64,000 nt of DNA from Luteibacter flocculans (GCF_023612255.1 NZ_CP063231.1:974001-1038000); one strand, 5' to 3'; shown: positions 28,324-38,023, counted from the first letter of the stretch. Notes: a model not told the origin generated them from the sequence alone. Numbers and translations: made by a program.

Positions 28324-31300
28324 ATGAAGCGATTACCCGCAGCACACCGGAGCGCACCTCCGCGAGCACGGCTTTCCGCCGTGCTCGCCATGGTGTTCCT
28401 TGGCGTGACCGCGACGGCCCAGGCCGTCACGCTTGCGCCATCGGACCGACAGGACATCAACCTCGGCGCTCAGCCCTGGAAGTACACCAAGCAGGCCATC
28501 GTCAATCCGAACGACCCGGTCGTCTACGCACCGGTGCCGAATGGCGACGACGGTGCCGCCGTCGGCTTCGACGACAGCAAGTGGCTCACGGTCGGCCTGC
28601 CGCACGCGGCCAACGATTTCACGACCTTCATCAACCAGGAGTCCGGCGGCGGCCAGGGCAGCCTCGATGGCGAGACGAGCTGGTATCGCACCAGGCTCGC
28701 CGATTCCGCGTCGTACCGTGGCAAGAAGGTCATGGTGGAGTTCGAAGGTGCGCACACGGGCGATCGCGTGTACGTCAACGGCCGGTTCATCCCCGGCACG
28801 GGCGTGTTGAACCAGCCCGGCAAGCCGGATGCGCAGGCCACACACGTGATCGGCTTCCTGCCACACATCGTGGACCTGACCCCTTACCTGAAATTCGATG
28901 GCACCGATGTGCTGGCGGTGAAGGTCAGCCGTAGTGGCGGTGGGTTCTTCGAGGATCCTGGCTTCTCCGGTTCGTTCCGCTTCGGTCAAGCCGAAGCCGG
29001 CATCTTCCGCCCGGTCAAGCTGCACGTGACCAACCTCGTGCACATTCCCGAGAACGTGTACGCGGGCCAGAACACCTGGGGCACGTACGTGGGCACGCAG
29101 GCGCTCAGTGCGGATCACAAGCAGGCCACCATCCGCGTGCAGACCAACGTCGTCAACGAAACGACGGCACCGCAGGCGGTCACGTTGACGACGCAGATCG
29201 TCGATGCCGACGGCAACCTCGTGGCGAGCGATCAGAAGCAGGCGACGCTGGCGCCCGGTGTGGTTCCCGGCGATCAGAACCCCGTCTTCGACGAGACGCT
29301 GACGGTGGCCAACCCGACGCTCTGGTATCCGAACAACAGCGTCGACGGCAAGCCGTATCTCTACCGCGTGCTGCATACGGTCAGCATCGACGGCACGGTG
29401 GTGGATGCGAAGCAGAGCACGCTCGGCATCCGCACCATCACCTGGGACAAGGACTTCCCGTACGTCAACGGCAAGAAGCAATACATGTGGGGCGGCTCGG
29501 GTCGCTATGACTATCCGGGCCTCGGTTCCTCGGTGCCCGAAGAGCAGCAGTGGCGCGATCTGAAACAGATGGCGGCGGCGGGCGGCAACCTCTGGCGTCC
29601 GGGTCATTCGCCGTCGAGCCCCGAGTTCGTCGAAGCGGCGGACGCGCTGGGCGTGTTCATCGTGCAGCCCAGCGGCGACGGCGAGAACGGCTTTGCGAAT
29701 GCCTGCGCGGCAGGCGACCAGGCTTGCGCGGACATGTGGACGATCAAGCGCGAGGTCCACCGCGACATCGTGATCCGCGATCGCAGCCACCCGTCGATCC
29801 TTGCGTGGGAACACAACAACGGTGCGATGAATACCGCCTTTGCGCAGGAGCTTCGTGCGCTGGCCCGGAGTTGGGACAGCATCGCGCCGCGTGCCGCGGC
29901 CGACCGTACGCCCAACGCCGCCAACGGCGACATCCTGAGCTGCTCCAAGGCCGGCTGCGAGACCTATCTGCACTCTACCGAATACCCGAACAAGCCCGCA
30001 TGGGGCGCTGAGTATTGGGGCCCCGGCACGTTGCGTCACTCGTACGATTACGAACTGGCCTTCGCGCTCAACTACCTCGTGCCGTATTCGCAAGCGCGCA
30101 AGGTGGGCACCTTTGGCATGGCGCAGTGGTATTTCGCGGATACGCCTGGAGAGACCATCGAGCTTGTCGAGGGTCTGGAAGACGCCACGCACTGGGTCTA
30201 CCAGCGCAACCCCGACGGCAGTATTGCCACGCGTGCCGACGGCACACCGATCAAGGGCTTCCGCCACAATGCGCGTGGCAACAACGCGTCGATGACGGAC
30301 GCGAATCGGTTCCCGCGCATGCTGTATTACATCTACGAGTCCGTGTGGGTGCCGTACGAGCTGCGCCCCGTCGTGAAGCTCGCGCACCATTGGAACCGCG
30401 GCGGCGACGTGCAGGTCAATGCGTTCAGCAATTGCCCCAAGGTTCGCCTGCTCATCAACGGTGTGCCGCAGGGTAACGATCAGGTGCCGAACACCTGGGA
30501 CACCATCGACGAGGCCTCATACAACCTCGAAAACGGCGATACCGATCACCTCACCGGCAAGATCGTCGGTGCCGATCAGGCGCAGAAGACGACGAAGCTT
30601 CCGGGTCAGGTGCATTGGAACGTGACCTGGCAGGCCGGCACAGCGACTGCCCAGTGCCTCGACAATCTCGGCAACGTGCGCACGGATGCCAACGGCAATC
30701 CGGTCGCCGATACGCTCACCACCGCCGGCCCGGCGCATCACATCGAGCTGGAAGTGGTGAATACGGCCGACCCGATCGTCAAGCCCGACGGCACCGCGTT
30801 CCGCATCACCGCGAACGGCTCGGACGCTGCGTTCATCGTTGCGAAGGTGGTCGATGCGCAGGGCGTGGTCGTACCGGATGCGGCGCAGAAGGTGACCTTC
30901 GACGTCGACAGCGGTGCCTCGCTGGTGACCTACAACGGCGGCACGCAGCAGTACGTCGATTACAGCGACGGCGAGACGCCCGATCCGAACGGCGGCATCG
31001 CCGAGCCGCACCATTACTACCATTCACCCGGTTCGCACGAACTGCAATTCGAAGGCGGCCTGCAGAAGATCGCCCTGCGTACGAAGTTCGACACCGGCAC
31101 CGTGACGGTGAGTGCGTCGGCGGCAGGCCTGCTGCCCGGGCACGTCTCGTTCACCATTTCGCCGGTGCCGAAGGCGCCGACGCCGTCGGGTCCGCCCTCG
31201 GTCATTGCCGATCCGGTCGACGACAGCGTGACCGTGGGCGATACCGGACATTTCTCGGTGACAGCCTCGGGCGCACCGCCGCTCAGCTTCACCTGGAAGA

Positions 31301-34300
31301 AGAACGGCGTGGAGATTGCCGGGGCTACGGGGGCGAGCTACACCACGCCGGCCACGACGCTTGCCGACGACGGCTCGCGCTACTCGGTGGTCGTGCACGG
31401 CCAGGGTTCGGATCAGGAATCGGCACCCGCCACGCTTCACGTCTTCCCCTTCAAGCCCGTGGTGATCGCCACGCAGCCGCAGCCGCAGAACGTGGACGAA
31501 GGGCAGGTGGCGCACTTCGCCGTCGTGGCGTCGGGCTCGCCGAAGGTGCAGTACAAGTGGATGAAGGACGGTGTGGCGATTCCCAATGCCACCGGGCCGA
31601 CCTACGACACACCGGTGCTTACGCAGGCCGATAGCGGCAAGAGCTACAGCGTGTTCGTCAGCAATAGCGGCAGCCAGCAGTTGTCGGACGCCGTTCGCCT
31701 TACCGTGAATGGCGCGCGCCCGCCGGTGTTTACCGGCGCGATGCCGGATGTGCGTGCGAACCCCGGTCAGCCGGCGACGTTCGACGTCTCCACGCTGGTC
31801 GCGGGCACGGCACCGTTCCACTACACGTGGTCGCACGGCGGACAGCCGGTCGGCGACGACCAACCGACGCTCACGATCGCCTCGGTGCAGCAGGCCGACG
31901 TCGGTACGTACAGCGTCACGGTGAGCAACATTACCGGCGATGCCGCGGCCGTTACCGCATCGGCGAAGCTTACGCTGGCGCCGCCGGGGGCAAACCTGGC
32001 CCGCGAAAAGCAGACGCTGTCGTCGGAGGTGGAAAATGCGCAGGGCACGGCCGCGTGGCAGGCGGTGGACGGCAATGAAGGTACGCGCTGGGGCTCCAAG
32101 ATCGGTGACGACAATGCGTTCATCACCGTCGATCTCGGCGCTTCGCGCACCTTCAATCGCGTGGTGCTGAAGTGGGAGAACGCCCACGCTTCCGAGTACA
32201 AGATCCAGTACTCGGACGATCCGAACACCGGCTTCAAGGATGCGTACCACGCCGAGACCAGCAATGGCGGTACGGAGGACTTCACCTTCGACCACCCGGT
32301 TACCGGTCGCTATGTCCGCATGCAGGGCATCAAGCGCGCCACGGACTACGGTTACTCGTTGTACGAATTTGAGGTATACGACTCCGCGGGCTGCTGCGCG
32401 ACGACCGATCGCTACACGACGACCGTCGGTTCGAACCTGGTGACCGACACGCTGAGCGGCTTGCAATGGGATCGCGTGCAGCGTGGCTTCACTGATCAAG
32501 GCGCGCAGTTCACGCAGTCTGTCGCGATCCAGACCTGCGCGAAGGACAGCATGCGTCTGCCGACCGTCGACGAAGCGCTTGCGATCAGCGGCCAGAACTA
32601 CTCCACCGCCGCATTCCCGGGCGCATGGACGACCTGGACCGAAGGCACCGATCCGAGCGACTCGCAGTTCGCCTTCCAGGTGAATTCGCTCGGTGTGAAG
32701 AGTCGTGAAGTGGCGGAGAACAATCCGGGTCACGTGCTCTGCGTGAAGGGTGCGAAGGTCTTCGCGCCGGTCATCAGCGCACAGCCCACCAGCCAGAAGG
32801 CCGGTGTGGGTCGCTCCGCGCACTTCGCCGTCGCTGCCACCGGTACCGGCCCTCTGAGCTACGACTGGTACGGCGTCAGCAAGAACGCCGATGGTGTGGA
32901 CGTTGAGTCGTTCCTCTCCAGCACGTCCGACGGCACCTATGCCACGCCGGCATTGACCACGGCCAACGACGGCACGCGCCTCCGGGTGAAGGTGGTGAGC
33001 GCACAGGGGCTTTCGACGACCAGCAGCGACGTCACGCTGGCCGTGGACACCTCCACCGATGGCTTCGATCCCGTGTTCGGCGCGCCGGTCGCCACCCAGC
33101 CGGGTAACGGCAATGGCAACGGCGGCGATGGCACCGGCAATCCGCCGAGTCCGGGCACGCCGGGCGATGGCAAGGGTGGCGTGAACATCGCGATCGGCGC
33201 GATCGCCTCGTCCTCGGTGGCCAGCGAGCGGGGCGATCTGGGTCCGTCGGCAGCCATCGATGGTGACTTCACCACGCGTTGGAGTTCGGCGCCGAAAGTC
33301 GATCCGGCGGATCTCGTGGTGAACTTCGGTACGCCGAAGACCTTCGACCACGTGATCATGCGCTGGGAAACCGCCTCGTCAGCCCAATACACGATCGACG
33401 TGTCGGACGACGGCAAGCAGTGGCGTACCGTGAAAGGCCCGATCGCAGGTAAGGGCGGCGTCGACATGCAGTCGTTCGCACCGCAGACGGCCCAGTTCGT
33501 GCGCATGAACAGCACGGCCCGCAACACCGACTACGGCAATTCGCTGTTCGAGTTCGAGGTGTACCAGGCAGCGGCGGTGCAACCGACGCAGCCGATCGTC
33601 GACCAGCCACCGCAGACTACACCGCAGCAGCCCGACACGACGGTGCCCGCTACGGGCAACCTCGCCCTCCACCGCACTGTGCTGGCTTCCGACAGCGAAA
33701 ACCCGATCGCTTTCAAGCCGGAGAACGTGAACGATGGCGATGGCGGAACCCGCTGGTCCTCGGGCTTCACGGATGATCAGTGGATCCAGATCGATCTCGG
33801 CTCGGTGAAGACGATCGGCAAGGTAGTGCTCTCGTGGGAGAACGCGCATGCGCTGGCCTACCGCATCGATGTATCGATCGACGGCAAGACCTGGAACGTG
33901 GCGTACGACAACGAGAACGGGCAGGGCGGTGTGGAAACCGTGACCTTCCCGGCCGTCTCTGCCCAGTACGTGCGAATGACGGGCCTGAAGCGTTCCACGG
34001 CCTACGGCTATTCGCTGTGGGAAATGGGCGTCTATGCCGCTACCGACGATGGCACGGGCACGCCGCCGCAGAATCCGCAGGCGAACGATCCGGCTCAGGG
34101 TTTCAGCTACGAAACCTATCCGGGCTTTGTCGGCACGCAACTGCGCAACGTGACCAACGGCAAATGGCGCGACGACCAGATCTTCGTCGCCGTGATCGGC
34201 CGCGATCCAACGTCGCACGCGTTCTCGTGGGTGAAGCCGGACGGCACGCTCACGGCCGCCGCGGTGGAGGACAACGATGGCGCGGGGCACCTGACCAAGA

Positions 34301-35256
34301 ACGGCCAGAACTATCCGAACTACTTCTTCACGCTGGCGCAGGCCAAGCTGCTCAAGCTGCCGAAGATGGATTCGGGCCGCATCTTCGTCTCGGTCGGTGA
34401 ACCGATGTACATCAAGATCCTGAAGGCGGCCGACGGTTCGATCGGTTTCGCGGGCCCCAACCCGCTCAACGACACCGATCCGAACATCGGCGTGTACTAC
34501 GACTGGTACGAGTTCACCTGGAACGACAACGCCATCTTCATCAACACGACGCAGGTCGATCAGTTCTCGATCCCGCTGTCGCTCGATGTGTATGGCGGCG
34601 ACAAGTCCAGGCACGAGGCATCGGGCATCACACAGACGCGCGCGCAGATCTTTGCGCAGTACAACCAGGAAGTGCCGGCGGAGTTCCAGTTGGCCGAGGC
34701 CGATCCGATCCGCATCCTGGCGCCGGGCAAGGCGGCGTTCGACATCGGCAAGCCGCAGGAGCACTACTTCGACGACTACATCGACCAGTCGTGGACGTAC
34801 TACCAGAACCACGTGTTGCAGATGACCATCGGCAACAAGCAGTTCGAGGGTACCGTGGTCGATGGCGTGCTGACCTTCACCCATACCAACTGGGCGGACA
34901 CGCACGAGCCGGACGAACCGCAGGGGATGCTGTTCAAGGTGAGCAAGCCAAGCACGCAGGACGTGCTCGAAGGCAAGGGCGCACTGGCCCGGTCGAGCGA
35001 TCCCTGGGGTGTCGAAGGCCAGCTCGAGGCGCAGATCTGCGCGGCGTTCAACCGTCACGTGATGGAAGACGTGACCCAGTGGAAGGATCCGAGCACGTTC
35101 TACACGCAGTCGCCAGCGAACTACTACTCGCGCTTCTGGCACCTGCATGGCGTGAACGGCAAGGCGTATGGCTTCGCCTATGACGATGTATCCGACCAGA
35201 GCTCGACGCTGATCGAGACGCAGCCGGAACATCTGGAGCTAGGCATCGGCTGGTAA
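28324..35256 (+). CDS. Giant secreted multi-domain glycosidase: GH2 + Ig-like + F5/8C x3 + DUF1566 + GH64 beta-1,3-glucanase
   Basis: A 2310-aa exported protein; signal peptide at about 1-36 (ending ATAQA). Order of domains: GH2 sugar-binding, Ig and TIM-barrel domains at about 40-680; beta domains at 690-945 (DUF4982-like); Ig-like domains at about 955-1218; F5/8-type C (CBM32-like) at 1222-1360; DUF1566/Lcl at 1360-1478 (TDTLSGLQWDR, MRLPTVDEAL); Ig-like at 1479-1578; Gly/Asn linker; F5/8C at 1621-1750; Pro/Gln linker; F5/8C at 1778-1910; GH64 at about 1925-2310. GH64 catalytic residues are present as Glu2063 (DWYEFT) and Asp2079 (TQVDQF), spaced 16 apart as in the characterised laminaripentaose-producing enzyme. 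In GH2 the nucleophile is Glu563 (GAEYWG), but the acid/base position reads Asn499 (WEHNNG). Likely target: beta-1,3-glucan-containing walls (inference). The ATG at 28324 gives the signal peptide; a strong terminator follows. Confidence 0.9.
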   Translation: MKRLPAAHRSAPPRARLSAVLAMVFLGVTATAQAVTLAPSDRQDINLGAQPWKYTKQAIVNPNDPVVYAPVPNGDDGAAVGFDDSKWLTVGLPHAANDFTTFINQESGGGQGSLDGETSWYRTRLADSASYRGKKVMVEFEGAHTGDRVYVNGRFIPGTGVLNQPGKPDAQATHVIGFLPHIVDLTPYLKFDGTDVLAVKVSRSGGGFFEDPGFSGSFRFGQAEAGIFRPVKLHVTNLVHIPENVYAGQNTWGTYVGTQALSADHKQATIRVQTNVVNETTAPQAVTLTTQIVDADGNLVASDQKQATLAPGVVPGDQNPVFDETLTVANPTLWYPNNSVDGKPYLYRVLHTVSIDGTVVDAKQSTLGIRTITWDKDFPYVNGKKQYMWGGSGRYDYPGLGSSVPEEQQWRDLKQMAAAGGNLWRPGHSPSSPEFVEAADALGVFIVQPSGDGENGFANACAAGDQACADMWTIKREVHRDIVIRDRSHPSILAWEHNNGAMNTAFAQELRALARSWDSIAPRAAADRTPNAANGDILSCSKAGCETYLHSTEYPNKPAWGAEYWGPGTLRHSYDYELAFALNYLVPYSQARKVGTFGMAQWYFADTPGETIELVEGLEDATHWVYQRNPDGSIATRADGTPIKGFRHNARGNNASMTDANRFPRMLYYIYESVWVPYELRPVVKLAHHWNRGGDVQVNAFSNCPKVRLLINGVPQGNDQVPNTWDTIDEASYNLENGDTDHLTGKIVGADQAQKTTKLPGQVHWNVTWQAGTATAQCLDNLGNVRTDANGNPVADTLTTAGPAHHIELEVVNTADPIVKPDGTAFRITANGSDAAFIVAKVVDAQGVVVPDAAQKVTFDVDSGASLVTYNGGTQQYVDYSDGETPDPNGGIAEPHHYYHSPGSHELQFEGGLQKIALRTKFDTGTVTVSASAAGLLPGHVSFTISPVPKAPTPSGPPSVIADPVDDSVTVGDTGHFSVTASGAPPLSFTWKKNGVEIAGATGASYTTPATTLADDGSRYSVVVHGQGSDQESAPATLHVFPFKPVVIATQPQPQNVDEGQVAHFAVVASGSPKVQYKWMKDGVAIPNATGPTYDTPVLTQADSGKSYSVFVSNSGSQQLSDAVRLTVNGARPPVFTGAMPDVRANPGQPATFDVSTLVAGTAPFHYTWSHGGQPVGDDQPTLTIASVQQADVGTYSVTVSNITGDAAAVTASAKLTLAPPGANLAREKQTLSSEVENAQGTAAWQAVDGNEGTRWGSKIGDDNAFITVDLGASRTFNRVVLKWENAHASEYKIQYSDDPNTGFKDAYHAETSNGGTEDFTFDHPVTGRYVRMQGIKRATDYGYSLYEFEVYDSAGCCATTDRYTTTVGSNLVTDTLSGLQWDRVQRGFTDQGAQFTQSVAIQTCAKDSMRLPTVDEALAISGQNYSTAAFPGAWTTWTEGTDPSDSQFAFQVNSLGVKSREVAENNPGHVLCVKGAKVFAPVISAQPTSQKAGVGRSAHFAVAATGTGPLSYDWYGVSKNADGVDVESFLSSTSDGTYATPALTTANDGTRLRVKVVSAQGLSTTSSDVTLAVDTSTDGFDPVFGAPVATQPGNGNGNGGDGTGNPPSPGTPGDGKGGVNIAIGAIASSSVASERGDLGPSAAIDGDFTTRWSSAPKVDPADLVVNFGTPKTFDHVIMRWETASSAQYTIDVSDDGKQWRTVKGPIAGKGGVDMQSFAPQTAQFVRMNSTARNTDYGNSLFEFEVYQAAAVQPTQPIVDQPPQTTPQQPDTTVPATGNLALHRTVLASDSENPIAFKPENVNDGDGGTRWSSGFTDDQWIQIDLGSVKTIGKVVLSWENAHALAYRIDVSIDGKTWNVAYDNENGQGGVETVTFPAVSAQYVRMTGLKRSTAYGYSLWEMGVYAATDDGTGTPPQNPQANDPAQGFSYETYPGFVGTQLRNVTNGKWRDDQIFVAVIGRDPTSHAFSWVKPDGTLTAAAVEDNDGAGHLTKNGQNYPNYFFTLAQAKLLKLPKMDSGRIFVSVGEPMYIKILKAADGSIGFAGPNPLNDTDPNIGVYYDWYEFTWNDNAIFINTTQVDQFSIPLSLDVYGGDKSRHEASGITQTRAQIFAQYNQEVPAEFQLAEADPIRILAPGKAAFDIGKPQEHYFDDYIDQSWTYYQNHVLQMTIGNKQFEGTVVDGVLTFTHTNWADTHEPDEPQGMLFKVSKPSTQDVLEGKGALARSSDPWGVEGQLEAQICAAFNRHVMEDVTQWKDPSTFYTQSPANYYSRFWHLHGVNGKAYGFAYDDVSDQSSTLIETQPEHLELGIGW

Positions 35257-35279
35257 GCCGTATCAGTGCGGAAACAACG

Positions 35280-35310
35280 AAGGGCGGTGGAGAAATCCAC
35301 CGCCCTTTTT
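35280..35310 (+). terminator. Rho-independent terminator of the GH2-GH64 gene
   Basis: AAGGGCGGTGG (35280-35290), loop AGAAAT, CCACCGCCCTT (35297-35307), continuing into a run of five T ending at 35310. It lies 24 bases after the stop codon. Confidence 0.92.
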
Positions 35311-35351
35311 GTTCTTCGTGTATGTGCAGCAAGCCAACGGTTCGCCGCTGT

Positions 35352-35720
35352 TGTGGGAGCCGCCATGGCGGCGAGGGGAGCTCGCCGTGGAGGTTGGGTG
35401 GCGGAGGGGCTGGGCGATGGGGGATTCTGCATCGCCGCTCCGTTGGCTTCTCGCCGCCATGGCGGCTCCCACATGGGTTCTGTGGGCTTCTCGCCGTGAC
35501 GGCTCCTGCATGTGTCGGTGCGAAGATCAAGCGGTGGCGCAGGTTCCGCTCATGTCGTTCTCACTGCCCCTGATCGCCAGCAGGCTGGCTCCCACCGCCA
35601 ACACCGGCGACACAAGGAACACCGTGAGCACCAGGATGAGGCAGCCTGCTGGCATCACGGGCAGGTGCGCACCGGATCGGAGGAATCCTGCTCGGTGGGA
35701 GCCAGCCTGCTGGCGATGGG
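35352..35720. repeat. Palindromic repeat cluster, copy C (degenerate composite plus single units)
   Basis: Fills most of the 500-base gap before darP. A forward head lies at 35352-35376. A degenerate composite on the minus strand lies at about 35405-35472, ending in the same CATGGCGGCTCCCAC head and AAGCCAACGGAGCGG spacer (minus strand). A worn reverse unit lies at about 35484-35512. Single units lie at about 35570-35597 (reverse) and 35694-35720 (forward). Between 35600 and 35690 I see nothing else. This is the right border of the accessory insert. Confidence 0.75.
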
Positions 35721-35754
35721 GATGACCCGATAGCCTGCAGGCGCCGACGGCCGG

Positions 35755-36294
35755 TCAGTCGTTGGACGACGCTTCGAGCTCTTTCAGGATGCGGTAGATC
35801 TCGCGGAAGGCGTGCAGCGGCTTGTTCGTATCGCGCTCGGCCTTGGCCTGGCGGACCAGTGAGCGGAGATGCTGACGGTCGAGATCGGGATGGCGATCGA
35901 ACAATTCGCCCAGCGCCACGTCGCCGCCTTCGAGCAGGCGCTCGCGCGCGGCTTCCAGCCGGTGCATGTGGGCGGCTTCCTGGCGCTGGCGGTCGCGATC
36001 TTCGCCGAGTGCAGCGCGAGCGTCCACGAATGCCTCGTCGCCGTGCCGGCGCATCTGTTTCGCCAGGAAGGCGAGCTGGCGCTTACGCGCGATATGCGAG
36101 GTGACCTTCCGGGTGCGGCCGATCTCGTCGACGATGTCTTCGGGCAGGTTGAGCTTGGGAATGCGGCTGGGCGGCAGCTCCATGAGCTGGCCGGCAAGCT
36201 TCAGGATGTCGAGCGCATTGCGGCGCTTTTCGCTGCGGCTGGGGCCGAAGTCTTCTTCGTGCTCGTCGTTCGGGCGCTCATCGGAGGGCTTCAT
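35755..36294 (-). CDS. darP: DarP/YjgA (DUF615) ribosome-associated protein
   Basis: A 179-aa highly charged protein involved in late 50S subunit assembly in E. coli. It has the family features SRSEKRRNALDILKLAGQLMELP near the N-terminus, LPEDIVDEIGRTRKVTSHIARKRQLAFLAKQMRR, and HPDLDRQHLRSLVRQAKAERD near the C-terminus. The ATG at 36292-36294 overlaps the stop of the upstream DUF1653 gene, so the pair is translationally coupled. It is divergent from pmbA, its usual neighbour in gammaproteobacteria. Confidence 0.93.
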   Translation of the reverse strand: MKPSDERPNDEHEEDFGPSRSEKRRNALDILKLAGQLMELPPSRIPKLNLPEDIVDEIGRTRKVTSHIARKRQLAFLAKQMRRHGDEAFVDARAALGEDRDRQRQEAAHMHRLEAARERLLEGGDVALGELFDRHPDLDRQHLRSLVRQAKAERDTNKPLHAFREIYRILKELEASSND

Positions 36295-36536
36295 GGCAGG
36301 GCCACCGTAATGGAAGGGAAGTCGGCCTCGCGCTCGAAGGCGAAGCGGGGGAAGGTCTTGCCGTCGCGTTCGACCGTCTCGGCGAACATCGCAGCGGGGC
36401 GCACCCAGAGGCGGCGCTGGTCGTACAGGTCCTGGTAGATGACCATCTCTTCCATCGTTTCGCTGTGCAGGGCCGTGCCCAGCACGCGATAGGGCATGCC
36501 CTTGAAGTGGCGGTAGTAGCCCACGCGGACGCTCAT
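36291..36536 (-). CDS. DUF1653 small protein
   Basis: An 81-aa protein matching DUF1653: YYRHFKGMPYRVLGTALHSET, EMVIYQDLY and LWVRPAAMFAETVE. The family has a compact beta fold and no known function. The ATG at 36534-36536 is preferred; an ATG four codons upstream (36546-36548) is also possible, and neither has a clear Shine-Dalgarno. Its TGA overlaps the darP ATG. About 125 bases separate it from the divergent pmbA start. Confidence 0.85.
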   Translation of the reverse strand: MSVRVGYYRHFKGMPYRVLGTALHSETMEEMVIYQDLYDQRRLWVRPAAMFAETVERDGKTFPRFAFEREADFPSITVALP

Positions 36537-36662
36537 AGGAAAATCCATGGCACCATGGGATGGATGGTGCGTTGCTTTTGATCGGGCGACGCGACCCCAC
36601 TTTGATGGGGATCGGCCGGATACGGCCTGACATTCTAACCGCCCAGCCCCCAGGACGCCCAC

Positions 36663-38012
36663 GTGAGCCAAGTTGCCACCCGCGATACCAGCCTTCAGGA
36701 CCTCGACCGCCTCGCCGAACTGGCCGAGGACACGATCCGCCGCGCCCGTGCGGCGGGCGCGACCCAGGCCGAGGTCTCGGCCAGCGTCGACGTCGGTCTG
36801 AATGTGAACGTGCGGCTGGGTGAGGTCGAGACGGTGGAACACACCCGCGACCGCGGCTTCGCGCTCACCGTGTATTTCGGCCAGCGCAAGGGTTCCGCGA
36901 GCACGGCGGACCTGAATCCGGACTCGATCCAGGCGACCATCGAGCAGGCCTGTGCCATCGCCCGGTTCACCGAAGAAGATCCCGCTGCCGGTCTTGCCGA
37001 CGCGGACCGCATGGCGACCGCGTTCCCTGACCTCGACCTGTGGCATCCCTGGGATCTCGACGTCGATCGGGCGATCGCGCTGGGGCAGGAGATCGAGGAC
37101 GCCGGTCGCGCCGTCGCCGGGATCACCAACTCCGACGGCGCGAGCGTGAACGCGGGGCAGAGCGTGTCCGTCTACGCCAACTCCCACGGTTTCGTCGGGC
37201 GCGAGCGCGGCACGCGGCATTCGCTTTCCGTGGCGGTGATCGCGGGTGACGACGAGGGCATGCAGCGCGACTACTGGTACGACAGCGCGCGCTCCGCGAG
37301 CGATTTCATGGATCCCGCAGCGATCGGCCGCAAGGCTGCCGAACGCACGCTTTCCCGTCTGGGTGCGCGGCGCCTCGGGACGCGGCAGGCGCCGGTACTG
37401 TTCGCGCCGGAGGTGGCCCGTTCGCTGCTGGGCCACTTGCTTGGTGCGGTCAGCGGCGGATCGCTGTACCGCCGCTCCAGCTTCCTCGTGGATCATGTGG
37501 GCAAGCAGATTCTGCCGTCCTGGTTCCGTATCGACGAGAAGCCGCTGGTGCCGCGCGGCATGGGTTCGTCCGTATTCGACGCCGAAGGCGTTGCGACGCT
37601 GGACGCACCGTTGATCGTGGACGGCGTGCTGCAGCGCTACATCCTCGGCAGCTATTCGGCACGCAAGCTTGGATTGGTCTCCACGGGCAATGCCGGTGGC
37701 GTGCACAACCTGTATGTGAAGACGGGTGACGACGATTTTGCCGGCATGCTGCGCCGTCTCGGCACGGGGCTGCTCGTCACCGACGTGATGGGGCAGGGCG
37801 TTTCGATCGTGACTGGCGACTACTCGCGCGGCGCGTCGGGTTTCTGGGTCGAAAACGGCCAGATCGCGTATCCGGTCGAGGAAATCACCATTGCCGCGAA
37901 CCTGCGCGACATGTACGCAAATCTGGTGGCGGTCGGTGCCGACGTCGATCGCCGCTCGCACATCCTCACGGGCTCCTGGCTGGTGGAGAAGATGACCATC
38001 GCAGGCGAGTGA
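36663..38012 (+). CDS. pmbA: PmbA/TldE, non-catalytic partner of TldD
   Basis: A 449-aa member of the TldD/PmbA family lacking the HEAIGH zinc motif, as expected for the TldE subunit. Conserved elements are VNVRLGEVETVEHTRDRGF near residue 50, the Gly-rich GNAGGVHNLYV near residue 345 and C-terminal PVEEITIAANLRDMY. It forms the heterodimeric chamber with TldD. GTG start at 36663, because MSQVATRD is followed by the expected helix; no strong ribosome-binding site. A 10-bp-stem hairpin follows the stop. Confidence 0.93.
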   Translation: MSQVATRDTSLQDLDRLAELAEDTIRRARAAGATQAEVSASVDVGLNVNVRLGEVETVEHTRDRGFALTVYFGQRKGSASTADLNPDSIQATIEQACAIARFTEEDPAAGLADADRMATAFPDLDLWHPWDLDVDRAIALGQEIEDAGRAVAGITNSDGASVNAGQSVSVYANSHGFVGRERGTRHSLSVAVIAGDDEGMQRDYWYDSARSASDFMDPAAIGRKAAERTLSRLGARRLGTRQAPVLFAPEVARSLLGHLLGAVSGGSLYRRSSFLVDHVGKQILPSWFRIDEKPLVPRGMGSSVFDAEGVATLDAPLIVDGVLQRYILGSYSARKLGLVSTGNAGGVHNLYVKTGDDDFAGMLRRLGTGLLVTDVMGQGVSIVTGDYSRGASGFWVENGQIAYPVEEITIAANLRDMYANLVAVGADVDRRSHILTGSWLVEKMTIAGE

Positions 38013-38023
38013 CCGGTGTCACA

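Noticed and set aside
23726-38012. tldD/pmbA considered as evidence for a microcin or lasso-peptide cluster
   Set aside because: TldD/TldE are general proteins in gammaproteobacteria; no precursor peptide, cyclase or exporter gene was seen between or around them.
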